Source of the DNA: Paraflavitalea pollutisoli
GTDB lineage: Bacteria; Bacteroidota; Bacteroidia; Chitinophagales; Chitinophagaceae
Assembly: GCF_029360705.1 (NCBI RefSeq)
Contig: NZ_JARKMX010000008.1
Span: 4,207,144-4,271,143 of the forward strand
Reading direction: 5' to 3'
Length of the DNA stretch: 64,000 bases
Made by a program: the position numbers and the translations under genes. Numbering within the stretch: position 1 is the first letter of the stretch; every line of letters starts with the position of its first letter. The notes beneath the pieces were generated by a model that saw nothing but the letters and a program-made list of their open reading frames with translations, was not told where the DNA came from and did not search any database. Shown piece after piece: positions 8,298 to 17,790 of this stretch.

Positions 8298-9512
8298 CTA
8301 CCGCTGACTCGCGATCAGCAAATTGAGATCGGTATACTTGAGGTCGAAGCGCTGACTGAGGTGGAAGTTCGTCAGCGAACCTTTGAAGAGATAGATGCCG
8401 CTGCGCAAGTGCACTTTGTGCCATACCAGCGATTCGAATCCACCTTCTTCACCCGCCTCCAGCAACAAAGGCATCAACACATTGCTGATCGCCTGCGAAG
8501 CCGTACGCGCAAAACCCGAGGGAATATTGGGTACACAATAATGGATAACGCCATACTTCATGAAGATGGGACGCTCATGACTGGTGATCTCGGAGGTTTC
8601 AAAAACACCGCCACGATCGATGCTCACGTCGATGATGACACTACCGGGGCGCATATTGCTGACCATTTCTTCGGATACCACTACCGGTGTGCGGCCACTG
8701 GTCGATGCCAGGGCACCCACCGCCACCTCACAGGTCTTGAGCTGCTTGGCCAGGATGCGCGGCTCCAGCACCGACGTCCACATGCGCTGGCCGATATTGT
8801 TCTGCAACCGCTTGAGGCGGTATACACTGTTGTCGAATACTTTTACAGAAGCACCCAGTGCCAAAGCGGCACGGGCTGCAAACTCTCCCACGATCCCTGC
8901 CCCCAGAATGATGACCTTGGTAGGCGGAATACCGGAAATACCACCCAGCAATACTCCCTTACCGTGATTGGCAGACCCCAGGTACTGGGCGGCGATCAGC
9001 ATCACCGCACTGCCCGCGATCTCACTCATACTACGTACAATAGGCAGGCTATCGCTGTCATCTTTCAGGTTCTCAAATGAAATGGCGGTTATGCGCTTGT
9101 CCATCATCTTTTGGAGCAACTCGGCTTTCATGGCCGACAGATGAATGGGGGAAATGACCACCTGGTTTTGCTGCAGGTAAGGAAGATCTTCCTCTACCAC
9201 CGGCGCACTTTTTACCAGGATGGGTGATCTGTATACTTCTGCTTTGTCGTACACGATCCGGGCGCCGGCTTCACTATAATCCCGGTCGCGGTAATGCGCC
9301 GCATCGCCGGCATTATGTTCTATCACGACTTCATGTCCATTGCTGATCAATACACCCACCGCTTCGGGGGTGAGGGCGATACGGTTTTCCTGGAAAGCCC
9401 TTTCCTTAGGAATGCCAATATGCAGCTGTGCCCCCTTGGGTTTTATATCAAGTTTTTCTTCAAGTGTTTCGTAACTGAAAGAGGTGCTGATGATCGGTTT
9501 TTGCTGAGACAT
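8298..9512 (-). CDS. ald: Alanine dehydrogenase
   Basis: 404 residues. Ald interconverts L-alanine and pyruvate plus ammonia with NAD. Family features: the N-terminal catalytic domain with PKERAFQENRIALTPEAV, the substrate Lys in ILVKSAPV and the catalytic His in ISPIHLSAMK; then a Rossmann NAD-binding segment GAGIVGEFAARAALALGASVKVFDN. I place the start at the ATG 9510-9512 (MSQQKPIISTSFSYETLEEKL) because the longer frame begins at a TTG that overlaps the tsaE stop. The gene lies 62 bp after tsaE and is probably co-transcribed with it. The residues seen fit a working enzyme. Confidence 0.93.
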   Translation of the reverse strand: MSQQKPIISTSFSYETLEEKLDIKPKGAQLHIGIPKERAFQENRIALTPEAVGVLISNGHEVVIEHNAGDAAHYRDRDYSEAGARIVYDKAEVYRSPILVKSAPVVEEDLPYLQQNQVVISPIHLSAMKAELLQKMMDKRITAISFENLKDDSDSLPIVRSMSEIAGSAVMLIAAQYLGSANHGKGVLLGGISGIPPTKVIILGAGIVGEFAARAALALGASVKVFDNSVYRLKRLQNNIGQRMWTSVLEPRILAKQLKTCEVAVGALASTSGRTPVVVSEEMVSNMRPGSVIIDVSIDRGGVFETSEITSHERPIFMKYGVIHYCVPNIPSGFARTASQAISNVLMPLLLEAGEEGGFESLVWHKVHLRSGIYLFKGSLTNFHLSQRFDLKYTDLNLLIASQR

Positions 9513-9574
9513 GAAGCGGTTTTCAGTTTTTTCTGGTTGCTGTTGATTAATTGTCGGAGAGCCATCAAATATAC

Positions 9575-9988
9575 TCAATTATCCGCGATCCTCAGAACAC
9601 GGGTTTGAGGATCAATGGCCTCGAGGTATAGCGACAGGGTGTTTTCCGGAAAAATACCGGGTGCCCGTTCGGGCCATTCGACCAGGCAAATATTACCCGA
9701 ATACAGGCAATCCTCCACCCCGGCCTGCATCGCTTCTTCTTCGTCTTTCAGCCGGTACAGGTCGATATGGTACATTTTACCGCCTGGCCAGGCGTATTCA
9801 TTGATAATGGAAAAAGTAGGACTTCCCACCATACTGGTCACCCCTTTCGCATCGCATAGGGCGTGTGAGAAGGTCGTTTTCCCGGCGCCCATGGCGCCGT
9901 GCAAGGCAAAAACCCGGGCATTGCCCGCGGCCTCCCAGCACTTCCGGGCAGCCTCCCCTATTTCATCCAGCGTAAACCGTATTTCCAT
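9575..9988 (-). CDS. tsaE: tRNA threonylcarbamoyladenosine biosynthesis ATPase TsaE
   Basis: 137 residues. TsaE is the P-loop ATPase that supports the TsaB-TsaD complex in making t6A at position 37 of ANN-decoding tRNAs. Walker A is LHGAMGAGKTTFSHAL (about residues 27-42); a conserved MYHIDLYRL and the C-terminal VEWPERAPG are present. I use the ATG at 9986-9988 (MEIRFTLDEIG); an upstream TTG falls inside the -7 element and is unlikely. The transcript would be nearly leaderless. First gene of the tsaE-ald series. Confidence 0.92.
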   Translation of the reverse strand: MEIRFTLDEIGEAARKCWEAAGNARVFALHGAMGAGKTTFSHALCDAKGVTSMVGSPTFSIINEYAWPGGKMYHIDLYRLKDEEEAMQAGVEDCLYSGNICLVEWPERAPGIFPENTLSLYLEAIDPQTRVLRIADN

Positions 9989-9994
9989 AGGCCG

Positions 9995-10002
9995 CAAAGA
10001 TA
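9995..10002 (-). promoter_or_regulatory. -7 promoter element for tsaE, almost touching the start codon
   Basis: On the minus strand TATCTTTG matches TAnnTTTG exactly and ends 6 bp before the ATG at 9988, so the mRNA should begin at or very near the start codon. Confidence 0.6.
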
Positions 10003-10239
10003 CGGCCGGCCGCCATCACAGGCAGGAATTTGCAACCGGGTAAAGATATTAATCGTAGATTGCCAGCGTACGCCCGCCAATACGCGGTAAATTTGCAGCA
10101 ACCCCGATGCAATCTTCCCCATAGAGCGAAATTCTATGAATTGCCAACCAACTAACCAGTGCACCAATATACTATGAACTGTACGGTCGGGGAAGATCCT
10201 GCAGCGTTATCATAGTGAGATCAAAAACCCGGCAAGTAA

Positions 10240-12366
10240 ATGAAAACAGTGAATTGGAAAGTTGATGGCATGACCTGCTCTAACTGCGCGCTAACCATCC
10301 ATAAATACCTCGAGAAAGAGGGTATGAAGGATGTGAAAGTCAGCCTGGCGAGCGGGGATGTCAGCTTTGACCTGAATGGACACCAGGGCGCCAGCCAGCA
10401 GATCGTCAAAGGCATCGAGTCTTTGGGTTATACCGTACACGACGAAGCAGGCGAAATAACTACTCCCAAACGCCGCCGGCTCTTCACCAATCACAAACAG
10501 CGTTTCCTCTTTTGCCTCCTGTTCACCGCCCCCCTGATGCTGCACATGGTCGACAAATGGTGGCACCTGGAATGGCTGATGAACCCCTGGATACAATTGG
10601 CCTTGTGTACGCCCGTCTTCATCGTCGGCATGGACTTTTTTGGCCGCAGCGCCATCAAGAGCATCCGCAACGGCATGCCCAATATGAACGTACTGGTAGC
10701 CATCGGCGCCACGGCTGCCTTTGTCTACAGCCTCATCGGCACCCTCTTTCACCTGGGCGCCGAATACATCTTTTACGAAACCGCCGCTTCTGTCATTACC
10801 CTCGTTTTCCTGGGCAATTACCTGGAAGACGCTTCTATTCAATCCACCCAGCGGGCCCTCAACAAACTCGCCCGCTCGCAAAAGGTGATGGCCAATATGA
10901 TCGCCTATACCGAGGGAGAAGAGCATGTGTTTCCGGTAGAAAATACAGCGCTTCGCTCCGGCGACCTGGTCCTCATCAAAAATGGTGAACAGGTACCGGC
11001 CGATTGCAAGATACTCGCCGGCGATGCTACCGTCAACGAATCCCTGCTGACGGGTGAAAGCCTGCCCGTACACAAGAAGTCGAAGGACACCCTCATCGGG
11101 GGCAGCCTGGTGGTAGATGGCACCGTACGTGCACAGGTCACGGCTGAAGCCAAAGACTCCGTACTCGCCAATATCATCAACCTGGTAAAACGGGCACAGG
11201 GTGAAAAACCTCCCGTACAACAAATGGCCGACAAGATCAGCGCCATCTTTGTTCCCGTGGTATTGAGCATCGCCGCGGTGACGCTGATCGTCAACTGGAT
11301 CGTGCTGCACGACTTCACCGCCTCCCTGATGCGCAGCATCGCCGTATTAGTGATCGCCTGTCCCTGTGCGATGGGCCTCGCTACTCCCGCCGCCATTGCC
11401 GTCGGCCTGGGCCGTGCGGCCCGCAACGGTATCCTCTTCCGTAATGCCAAGAGCCTGGAGTTGTTCAAAAGCATCCGCCAGGTGGTATTCGATAAAACCG
11501 GCACCCTCACCACCGGCAAGTTCGTACTGGCCGATTACAAAATCATGGCAGAAGGGATCGCTGTTGACGAGTTTAAAAAGATCGCCAGTTCGCTGGAGAA
11601 ATACTCCAACCACCCCATTGCACAAAGCATCGCTGCCAACTGGAAGCACCCGCAAAACATACTCTGGCAATCGATCGAAGAGATCAAAGGCAAGGGTATG
11701 AAGGGTACTACCAAAGAAGGCGATGTGTACCAGGCCGGCTCGTACCAGGTGGCCATGGCCCATACCCGCGACGACAGCCACAACGTGTACATCATGAAGA
11801 ATGAAGAGCTGCTGGGCTGGATCGATGTGAAAGATGAGATCCGTCCCGAAGCCATCCAGGTAGTGCAATACCTGCGTCACCAGAATATCCGTACGGTGTT
11901 GCTGAGCGGTGATCGGCTGGCCAAATGCCAACAACTGGCCACCTTTGTCGGTATCGACGAAGTGATTGCCGAGAAATCGCCGGAAGAAAAACTGACGGTG
12001 GTGGAAGACCTCACCCTGCAGGGCTCTACCGCCATGGTGGGTGATGGCATCAACGATGCACCCGCCCTCGCGAAAGCTACGATTGGTATTTCGCTCAGCG
12101 AGGCGTCGCAGATTGCGATGCAAACCGCTGATGTGGTGCTGATGAACCAGGGTATTAAAAACCTCCCTCTTTCGCTGGGATTGGGCCGGCACACCTTTAT
12201 GACCATCAAACAGAATTTATTCTGGGCATTTATCTATAACATCATTGCCATTCCTGTGGCGGCCGTCGGACTGCTTACCCCTACCCTCGGCGCCCTCGTG
12301 ATGGGATTGAGTGATGTGGTACTTGCGGTTAATTCAGTACGTTTGTTCGTGAAAAAAGTTACCTGA
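10240..12366 (+). CDS. copA: Copper-translocating P1B-type ATPase with one HMA domain
   Basis: 708 residues. The N-terminal HMA domain has the metal-binding GMTCSNC (residues 9-15). The P-type core follows: the actuator loop TGES, the intramembrane CPC in IACPCAMGLATPAA, the phosphorylation motif DKTGTLTTG, the HP motif in YSNHPIA, and the hinge MVGDGINDAPALA. The CPC and CxxC pair fits monovalent copper (or silver) export across the inner membrane. Length and order match CopA. No copper-responsive regulator or chaperone gene is adjacent, and I see no convincing promoter box in the 251 bp upstream. recQ starts 57 bp downstream and may share the transcript. Confidence 0.93.
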   Translation: MKTVNWKVDGMTCSNCALTIHKYLEKEGMKDVKVSLASGDVSFDLNGHQGASQQIVKGIESLGYTVHDEAGEITTPKRRRLFTNHKQRFLFCLLFTAPLMLHMVDKWWHLEWLMNPWIQLALCTPVFIVGMDFFGRSAIKSIRNGMPNMNVLVAIGATAAFVYSLIGTLFHLGAEYIFYETAASVITLVFLGNYLEDASIQSTQRALNKLARSQKVMANMIAYTEGEEHVFPVENTALRSGDLVLIKNGEQVPADCKILAGDATVNESLLTGESLPVHKKSKDTLIGGSLVVDGTVRAQVTAEAKDSVLANIINLVKRAQGEKPPVQQMADKISAIFVPVVLSIAAVTLIVNWIVLHDFTASLMRSIAVLVIACPCAMGLATPAAIAVGLGRAARNGILFRNAKSLELFKSIRQVVFDKTGTLTTGKFVLADYKIMAEGIAVDEFKKIASSLEKYSNHPIAQSIAANWKHPQNILWQSIEEIKGKGMKGTTKEGDVYQAGSYQVAMAHTRDDSHNVYIMKNEELLGWIDVKDEIRPEAIQVVQYLRHQNIRTVLLSGDRLAKCQQLATFVGIDEVIAEKSPEEKLTVVEDLTLQGSTAMVGDGINDAPALAKATIGISLSEASQIAMQTADVVLMNQGIKNLPLSLGLGRHTFMTIKQNLFWAFIYNIIAIPVAAVGLLTPTLGALVMGLSDVVLAVNSVRLFVKKVT

Positions 12367-12423
12367 CCCAATGCGCACGGCTGACTGCTACCAGCAGATC
12401 AGCTCCAGGCCCCGACTACCTCC

Positions 12424-14334
12424 ATGCCCAACATCCAATACATACTTAAAGAATACTGGGGACACGAACATTTTCGTCCCCTGCAGGAAGATATCATCAA
12501 TTCCATCCTGGCGGGAAAAGACACTCTGGCCCTGCTGCCTACGGGCGGCGGTAAATCCATCTGCTTCCAGGTGCCGGCCATGGCCATGGATGGGTTGTGC
12601 CTGGTGGTGAGTCCGCTGATCGCCCTGATGAAAGACCAGGTCGAGAACCTGCGGCGCAAAGGTATCACGGCCTATGCTATTTACTCGGGCATGAGCCGCC
12701 GCGATGTGATCAATGCGCTCAAGGTAGCCACAGAAAGTAACTGTAAGTTCTTATACGTCTCTCCCGAGCGACTGGAGACCAATTTATTCAAGGAATACCT
12801 GCCCGCACTCGATGTAAATCTTATAGCGGTAGATGAGGCACACTGTATTTCTCAATGGGGATATGATTTCAGGCCACCCTACCTGCGCATTGCCGCTCTG
12901 CGGGAAGAACTACCCGATGTGCCTGTCCTGGCCCTGACCGCCTCGGCTACCCCGATGGTGCAGGAAGATATCTGCGAGAAACTCGCCTTTGTCAAACCAG
13001 CGATATTCCGCCAGTCGTTCGAGCGACCGAACCTTTCTTACAGCTTATTTGAGGTGGATACCCGCATCACCAAGATCGTCGACATTCTGCAGAAAGTACC
13101 GGGCAGCAGCATCGTGTATTGCAAAAGCCGCAAGCGTACACAGACGATCAGTGAGCAACTCAATACACAGGGCATTCAGTCCGACTTTTACCATGCGGGT
13201 CTCTCGGCAGAAGAACGCAATCGTAAACAGGAGAACTGGATCAAAGACAAGACCCGGGTGATCGTTTGCACCAATGCGTTTGGGATGGGCATCGACAAAC
13301 CCAATGTACGCACGGTTATTCATGCCGATGTACCCGACTGCATCGAGAACTATTACCAGGAAGCAGGCCGCGCCGGACGGGATGGGGAGAAAGCCTATGC
13401 CGTGCTATTGCATGACTACAAGGTATTGGACGAGCTCGCTGCCTTACCCGATTTCCGGTTTCCATCTTTAGAAGATATCCGCACGGTGTACAATGCAATC
13501 GGCAATTACCTGCAGATACCGGTCATGTCGGGCGATGGGGTGTATTATAATTTCGATATCACTGACTTTACCAGTAAGTTCAAGCTCGACGCCTGGATCA
13601 CCACGTACGCCCTCAAAGCCCTCGAACAGGATGGCTGGCTCAGCTTCAATGAGCAGGTACTGCTGCCTTCCCGGGTGCAGTTTGTTACCGGCAAAGATTG
13701 GCTGTATGAGTTTGAGAAGAGCGCACCGGTACTGGAACCGTTGATCCATGCCTTGTTGCGCACCTACGAAGGCATCTTCGATATGCCGGTCAGTATCCAG
13801 GAGAAATCACTGGTGTATATCCTGGCGCTTGATGAGCCAACGATCATCCGGCAGCTGAAGATACTCGATGCCAATGCCATCATTGAATACACGCCGCAGA
13901 AGGACAAACCACAGATATACTTCCTGCGCAACCGGGTGAAGAAAGAAGACCTTTACATCAACCAGGTGGAATACGGTAAGCGCAAAAAACAGTTCCAGGA
14001 CCGTGTGGAAGCGATGATGAAGTTCATCACCGACAAAGAGCAATGCCGCAGCCAGTACATCGCTGCTTATTTCGGTGACAAGGCGGCCAGGCCATGCGGT
14101 ATCTGTGACAACTGTCTCAATAGCCAGCAACAGGCATTGACGCCCGAAGAATTCAACCTGATCCAGCAACGTATTACTTCCGTGATCGGACAGCAACCAA
14201 TTACTGCCGATCAGCTCTTTCAGCAACTCACCGGCATCAAAAAAGAAAAGGCCTGGAAGGTGATCCAGTTTATGCAGGCCGAGCAAGTGATTGCGGTAGA
14301 TGAGAAAGGGGGCATCAGTAAGGTGCAGCCTTGA
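12424..14334 (+). CDS. recQ: ATP-dependent DNA helicase RecQ
   Basis: 636 residues. Superfamily 2 helicase: Walker A in LLPTGGGKSICFQVPA (about residues 37-52), DEAHCISQWGYDFRP, the SAT motif LTASATPM, and motif VI EAGRAGRDG. The RQC zinc-binding region has cysteines in QCRSQYIAAYFGD and RPCGICDNCL, followed by a winged-helix region. The C-terminus is short and I do not see a clear HRDC domain, so this is a RecQ without HRDC. It unwinds recombination and fork intermediates; ruvB and ruvC are elsewhere in the window. A bidirectional terminator follows the gene. Confidence 0.94.
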   Translation: MPNIQYILKEYWGHEHFRPLQEDIINSILAGKDTLALLPTGGGKSICFQVPAMAMDGLCLVVSPLIALMKDQVENLRRKGITAYAIYSGMSRRDVINALKVATESNCKFLYVSPERLETNLFKEYLPALDVNLIAVDEAHCISQWGYDFRPPYLRIAALREELPDVPVLALTASATPMVQEDICEKLAFVKPAIFRQSFERPNLSYSLFEVDTRITKIVDILQKVPGSSIVYCKSRKRTQTISEQLNTQGIQSDFYHAGLSAEERNRKQENWIKDKTRVIVCTNAFGMGIDKPNVRTVIHADVPDCIENYYQEAGRAGRDGEKAYAVLLHDYKVLDELAALPDFRFPSLEDIRTVYNAIGNYLQIPVMSGDGVYYNFDITDFTSKFKLDAWITTYALKALEQDGWLSFNEQVLLPSRVQFVTGKDWLYEFEKSAPVLEPLIHALLRTYEGIFDMPVSIQEKSLVYILALDEPTIIRQLKILDANAIIEYTPQKDKPQIYFLRNRVKKEDLYINQVEYGKRKKQFQDRVEAMMKFITDKEQCRSQYIAAYFGDKAARPCGICDNCLNSQQQALTPEEFNLIQQRITSVIGQQPITADQLFQQLTGIKKEKAWKVIQFMQAEQVIAVDEKGGISKVQP

Positions 14335-14355
14335 GGGGGCACGCACCGGACAAAT

Positions 14356-14389
14356 GAAAACCGCCCCGGCTGTCCAGGGCGGCGTTTAT
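14356..14389. terminator. Bidirectional terminator between recQ and the HerA-like gene
   Basis: GC-rich stem (CCGCCCCGG with CCAGGGCGG) flanked by AAAA on the left and TTTATT on the right; it sits between two convergent genes and can serve both. Confidence 0.65.
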
Positions 14390-14412
14390 TGATTCTTATT
14401 CGTTCCGGCTAC

Positions 14413-15984
14413 TTAAAACCAGCTACTACTGCTTTTCTTCTTGCTGCTCTTGCCCCCCAGTCCGAGGGCACCGAGCAAGCTACGGGTGATCACGTTAGCA
14501 GCTGTGCGACCGATCTGGCGGGTTACCGAATTGTCCAGCACTTTCTCGATGGTCGACTTCTCCTGCTTGGCTTTGCCGGCTGCTTTCTTCTCTTCTTTCT
14601 CCGCTTTGGCTTCTTCTTCCCGGGCAGCAGCTTCTTCCAGCTTGGCCGTCAGTATTTCGTAAGCACTTTCTGCGTCGGCGGTCTCGGCGTATTTCTTCAC
14701 CAGTTTGGACTTACTGACCAAGGTATCGATCTCCCGATCGGTCAGCACATCCATGCGTGAGCGGGGTGATACCAGCATCGTATGTACCAATGGGGTGGGA
14801 ATCCCCTTTTCATTGAGCATCGTCACGAGCGCTTCCCCGATACCCAGTTCGGTGAGCAGTTGCTCCGTCTGGTAGAAGTCCGTTTCAGGATAGTTGGCTG
14901 CGGCCTGCTTGATCGTTTTACGATCGGCAGCCGTGAAGGCGCGCAGCGCATGCTGCACCTTCAAACCCAGCTGGCTCAGCACACTGGCCGGCACATCCTG
15001 CGGGTTCTGCGTACAGAAGAAGATACCCACGCCCTTCGAGCGGATCAGCTTGATGACCGTTTCTATCTGTTGCAATAAGGCATCGGTGGCTTCCTGGAAA
15101 ACGAGGTGTGCTTCGTCGATAAACATCACCAGCTTGGGCTTGTCGAGGTCACCTGCTTCGGGCAGGGTGGCATAGAGCTCGGCCAGCAGTTGCAGCATGA
15201 AGGTGGAGAACAGTTTGGGCCTGTTCTGCATATCCGTTACGCGTAGTACATTGATCATACCCCGGCCATCATCGGCGATGCGCATAAGGTCATCCACTTC
15301 AAAAGAAGGTTCGCCAAAGAACACATCTGCGCCCTGCTGTTGCAGTTCGATCACTTTGCGCAGGATGGTGCCGGTGCTGGTAGAAGCGATCTTACCGTAT
15401 TGCTTTTCTATTTCTGCTTTGCCTTCGTTGCTGACGAACTGCAATACTTTGATAAAGTCTTTGAGATCGAGCAGGGGCAGCTTGTTGTCGTCGCAGTATT
15501 TGAAGATCATGGCCACCAGGCCCTGTTGGGTATCGTTGAGGTCAAGGATCTTCGAGAGGAGGATCGGACCAAACTCACTCACCGTAGCCCGTAAGCGTAC
15601 GCCATGTTCGGTGCTGAGGCTCATCAGTTCTACCGGAAAAGCGCCGGGCTTGTAGGTATCCCCGATGATGGCCATGCGCTCTTTAATCTTGTCGTTCTCC
15701 AAACCGGCAGCTGCGATACCACTGAGGTCACCTTTGATGTCCATCAGCAATACGGGTACGCTGGCATCGCTGAGTGCTTCGGCGATCACCTGCAGGGTTT
15801 TGGTTTTACCGGTACCGGTGGCACCGGCGATGAGGCCGTGCCGGTTCATGGTTTTGAGGGGCAGTCTGACCAGTGCGCCGGGCACGGGCGATTTGTCGAG
15901 TACGCCTACGCCCAATACGGCAGATTCTCCTTTAAATGTATAGCCAGCCTGTACAGCTTGCAGGAATTGTTCGTTGGTTGACAT
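14413..15984 (-). CDS. HerA-like / DUF853 P-loop ATPase
   Basis: 523 residues in the DUF853 (YjgR-like) family of HerA/FtsK-type ATPases. Start MSTNEQFLQAVQAGYTFKGES at the ATG 15982-15984. Walker A is GATGTGKTKTLQ (about residues 53-64), Walker B is LVMFIDEAHLVF, and an Arg-rich C-terminal core contains SRMDVLTDREID. A charged Ala/Glu/Lys coiled-coil stretch (about 440-480) and a Gly/Ser/Lys tail ending SSSSWF follow. The biological role of the family is not settled; it resembles DNA-pumping ATPases, but no NurA-type nuclease is adjacent. Single gene on the minus strand, converging on recQ. Confidence 0.85.
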   Translation of the reverse strand: MSTNEQFLQAVQAGYTFKGESAVLGVGVLDKSPVPGALVRLPLKTMNRHGLIAGATGTGKTKTLQVIAEALSDASVPVLLMDIKGDLSGIAAAGLENDKIKERMAIIGDTYKPGAFPVELMSLSTEHGVRLRATVSEFGPILLSKILDLNDTQQGLVAMIFKYCDDNKLPLLDLKDFIKVLQFVSNEGKAEIEKQYGKIASTSTGTILRKVIELQQQGADVFFGEPSFEVDDLMRIADDGRGMINVLRVTDMQNRPKLFSTFMLQLLAELYATLPEAGDLDKPKLVMFIDEAHLVFQEATDALLQQIETVIKLIRSKGVGIFFCTQNPQDVPASVLSQLGLKVQHALRAFTAADRKTIKQAAANYPETDFYQTEQLLTELGIGEALVTMLNEKGIPTPLVHTMLVSPRSRMDVLTDREIDTLVSKSKLVKKYAETADAESAYEILTAKLEEAAAREEEAKAEKEEKKAAGKAKQEKSTIEKVLDNSVTRQIGRTAANVITRSLLGALGLGGKSSKKKSSSSWF

Positions 15985-16140
15985 ATAGCATGATTGATAC
16001 GGGAAAGATAAGGGATTGATGGAATAACGCACTGAAAATAATTGTTATCCGTGTGCTATTCCTGACCAGTGCGGGACGCATCTGCCCCACTAGGAAACCA
16101 TGACGGGAATGGCTTGTAAACAAACGCCCTGCGATAGCTG

Positions 16141-16180
16141 AAAATACAAACGGGCTGCATCAGTTTCCCGATGCAGCCCG
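16141..16180 (-). terminator. Intrinsic terminator after the GroES-like gene
   Basis: Perfect 11-bp stem (CGGGCTGCATC with GATGCAGCCCG), 8-nt loop, followed on the minus strand by TTTGTATTTTC. Confidence 0.75.
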
Positions 16181-16198
16181 GTCAAGGCGTTCACTTCC

Positions 16199-16570
16199 TT
16201 ACATATCTTCTTCGCGCTCGAGCATGAGGATGGCGCTCTGCGGAACGATATAGTATTTTTCGTTTTCGTACATCACCTCGGTGGCACCGCTGAGCAGGAA
16301 TACGGCGAGGTCGCCTTCCCTGGCTTGCAGAGGAATGTATTTCACCTGTTCGTCGGCATTCTTCCAGCTCTCATCTTCTACCGGCATGGGGATCGCATAC
16401 CCCGGACCGGTCTTGATCACATATCCTTGTTGTACTTTTTCTTTCTCCTGTACGCCGGGTGGCAGGTAGAGACCACTGTCGGTCCGTTCATTTGCTTTCG
16501 AGGGGCGCACCAGCACCCGGTCGCCGATCACTATTAATTTCTTGAAAGTATTATCATTCGTCAGTCGCAT
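16199..16570 (-). CDS. GroES-like co-chaperone family protein
   Basis: 123 residues related to the GroES/Cpn10 fold (LIVIGDRVLVRPSKANERTDSG, VIKTGPG, LQAREGDLAVFLLSG, EKYYIVPQSAILMLE). It differs from true GroES: it has a long insert around VEDESWKNADEQVKYIPL and no groEL follows. Such stand-alone GroES-like proteins are common in Bacteroidota beside the main groES-groEL operon; their role is not established. ATG at 16568-16570. A terminator follows the gene. Confidence 0.8.
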   Translation of the reverse strand: MRLTNDNTFKKLIVIGDRVLVRPSKANERTDSGLYLPPGVQEKEKVQQGYVIKTGPGYAIPMPVEDESWKNADEQVKYIPLQAREGDLAVFLLSGATEVMYENEKYYIVPQSAILMLEREEDM

Positions 16571-16877
16571 ACAATAAACTTAAACCGCGAATGTAACGCT
16601 TTAGGATTATATCTGCCGGCCCTGTCAGCGCAGGGGCAGTATACCGCCCCGATCGTTCAACAGGGGCATACAAAGGATAGGAATTGTCTATTGGAACCCA
16701 TGATGGATCAGGTTTGTTTTCCTAGCCGGGAGCCGCTCCACGCCCGCCTCACCCGATGGCCCTAGCCAGCGGCCATGGGGCTTTTCCCGGTTTTATTAAC
16801 AAAATATTACACGCGGCTTGTGGGATATAGCAAATGATTTAATTTTATTTACACTATCGAACTAAATCTACCTAATA
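16571..16877. other. Intergenic region between divergent GroES-like and response-regulator genes
   Basis: 307 bp with no gene visible. It contains a GC-rich part with a loose inverted repeat (GGCCCTAGCCAGCGGCC, about 16758-16774) and an AT-rich part next to 16878 where the regulator promoter should lie, but no exact TAnnTTTG box. Confidence 0.6.
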
Positions 16878-17579
16878 ATGGAAGGAAAGAAACCGAAAAT
16901 TCTATTGTGCGAAGATGATCAGAACCTGGGCAGTGTACTGAAGAATTATCTGGAGTTAAATGATTTTGATGTAACCCTGGAACGCGATGGCCGTCTTGGA
17001 CTGGCAGCATTTCAACGGGAGAAATTCGAGCTCTGCCTGCTGGACATCATGATGCCGCACATGGACGGCTTCACGCTTGCCGAAGAGATCCGTGACATCG
17101 ATCCGGATATTCCTTTATTCTTCCTCAGTGCCAAGACCATGAAGGAAGACATTATCCAGGGATATAAACTCGGCGCCGACGATTATATTACCAAACCTTT
17201 CGACAGCGAAGTGTTGTTGCTGAAGATCAAAGCGATCCTGAAGCGCAATGAAGAAGTTACCCGCGAAGCCGAGAACAAGGAGTTTGATCTGGCCAGCTAC
17301 CACTTCAATCCTAAATTACGTGAGCTCAGTCATGCCGGTAAAATGCAAACGCTTTCTCCCAAAGAGAATGAGCTGCTGAAAATGCTGGCTGAACATATGA
17401 ATGACCTGCTGCCCCGCGAGCAGGCGCTCAAGAAGATCTGGGGTAGCGATACTTACTTCAACGGTCGCAGTATGGATGTGTACATTGCGAAGCTGCGCAA
17501 GTACCTGAAGGAAGACGACAAGATCGAGATCGTGAACATCCACGGCAATGGTTTCCGCCTGGTTGTTCCAGTTGCTTAG
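16878..17579 (+). CDS. OmpR/RprY-like response regulator transcription factor
   Basis: 233 residues. Receiver domain 1-120 with acidic pocket E12-D13-D14, phospho-acceptor D56 in LCLLDIMMPHMDG, and switch Lys K106 in DDYITKPFD. The C-terminal winged-helix DNA-binding domain (about 135-231) contains LSPKENELLKMLAEH and the recognition region SMDVYIAKLRKYLKED. Overall it resembles RprY of Bacteroides. No histidine kinase gene is adjacent, so the partner must be elsewhere. A clear terminator follows. Target genes cannot be inferred from here. Confidence 0.9.
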   Translation: MEGKKPKILLCEDDQNLGSVLKNYLELNDFDVTLERDGRLGLAAFQREKFELCLLDIMMPHMDGFTLAEEIRDIDPDIPLFFLSAKTMKEDIIQGYKLGADDYITKPFDSEVLLLKIKAILKRNEEVTREAENKEFDLASYHFNPKLRELSHAGKMQTLSPKENELLKMLAEHMNDLLPREQALKKIWGSDTYFNGRSMDVYIAKLRKYLKEDDKIEIVNIHGNGFRLVVPVA

Positions 17580-17610
17580 TTCATTTGTACGGATCTTAAA
17601 TAGTCAAAAC

Positions 17611-17635
17611 TCCTGCCTCCCATGGCGGGATTTTT
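17611..17635 (+). terminator. Intrinsic terminator after the response regulator
   Basis: 7-bp stem TCCTGCC/GGCGGGA with one G-T pair and a 6-nt loop, followed by TTTTT. Confidence 0.7.
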
Positions 17636-17790
17636 GCTTTTACAGACGCTCCATTTGCGGCCCATTACTCCGTGACTTCACCTGCTCACCACTTCACCAC
17701 GTTGCATCTCACACTTCATACCTGGCCATTCAGACTAGTCTTTCAACCACCCGGCAGGCACGGCATCGTCGGCTGGTGACAAGCATCGCC

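Noticed and set aside
8278..8424. N-terminal extension of the small membrane protein into ald
   Set aside because: It would overlap conserved ald coding sequence; the ATG at 8277 begins the first membrane helix.
9510..9578. Longer N-terminus for alanine dehydrogenase
   Set aside because: It would start at a TTG overlapping the tsaE stop and adds sequence not expected for the family; the ATG at 9512 fits better.
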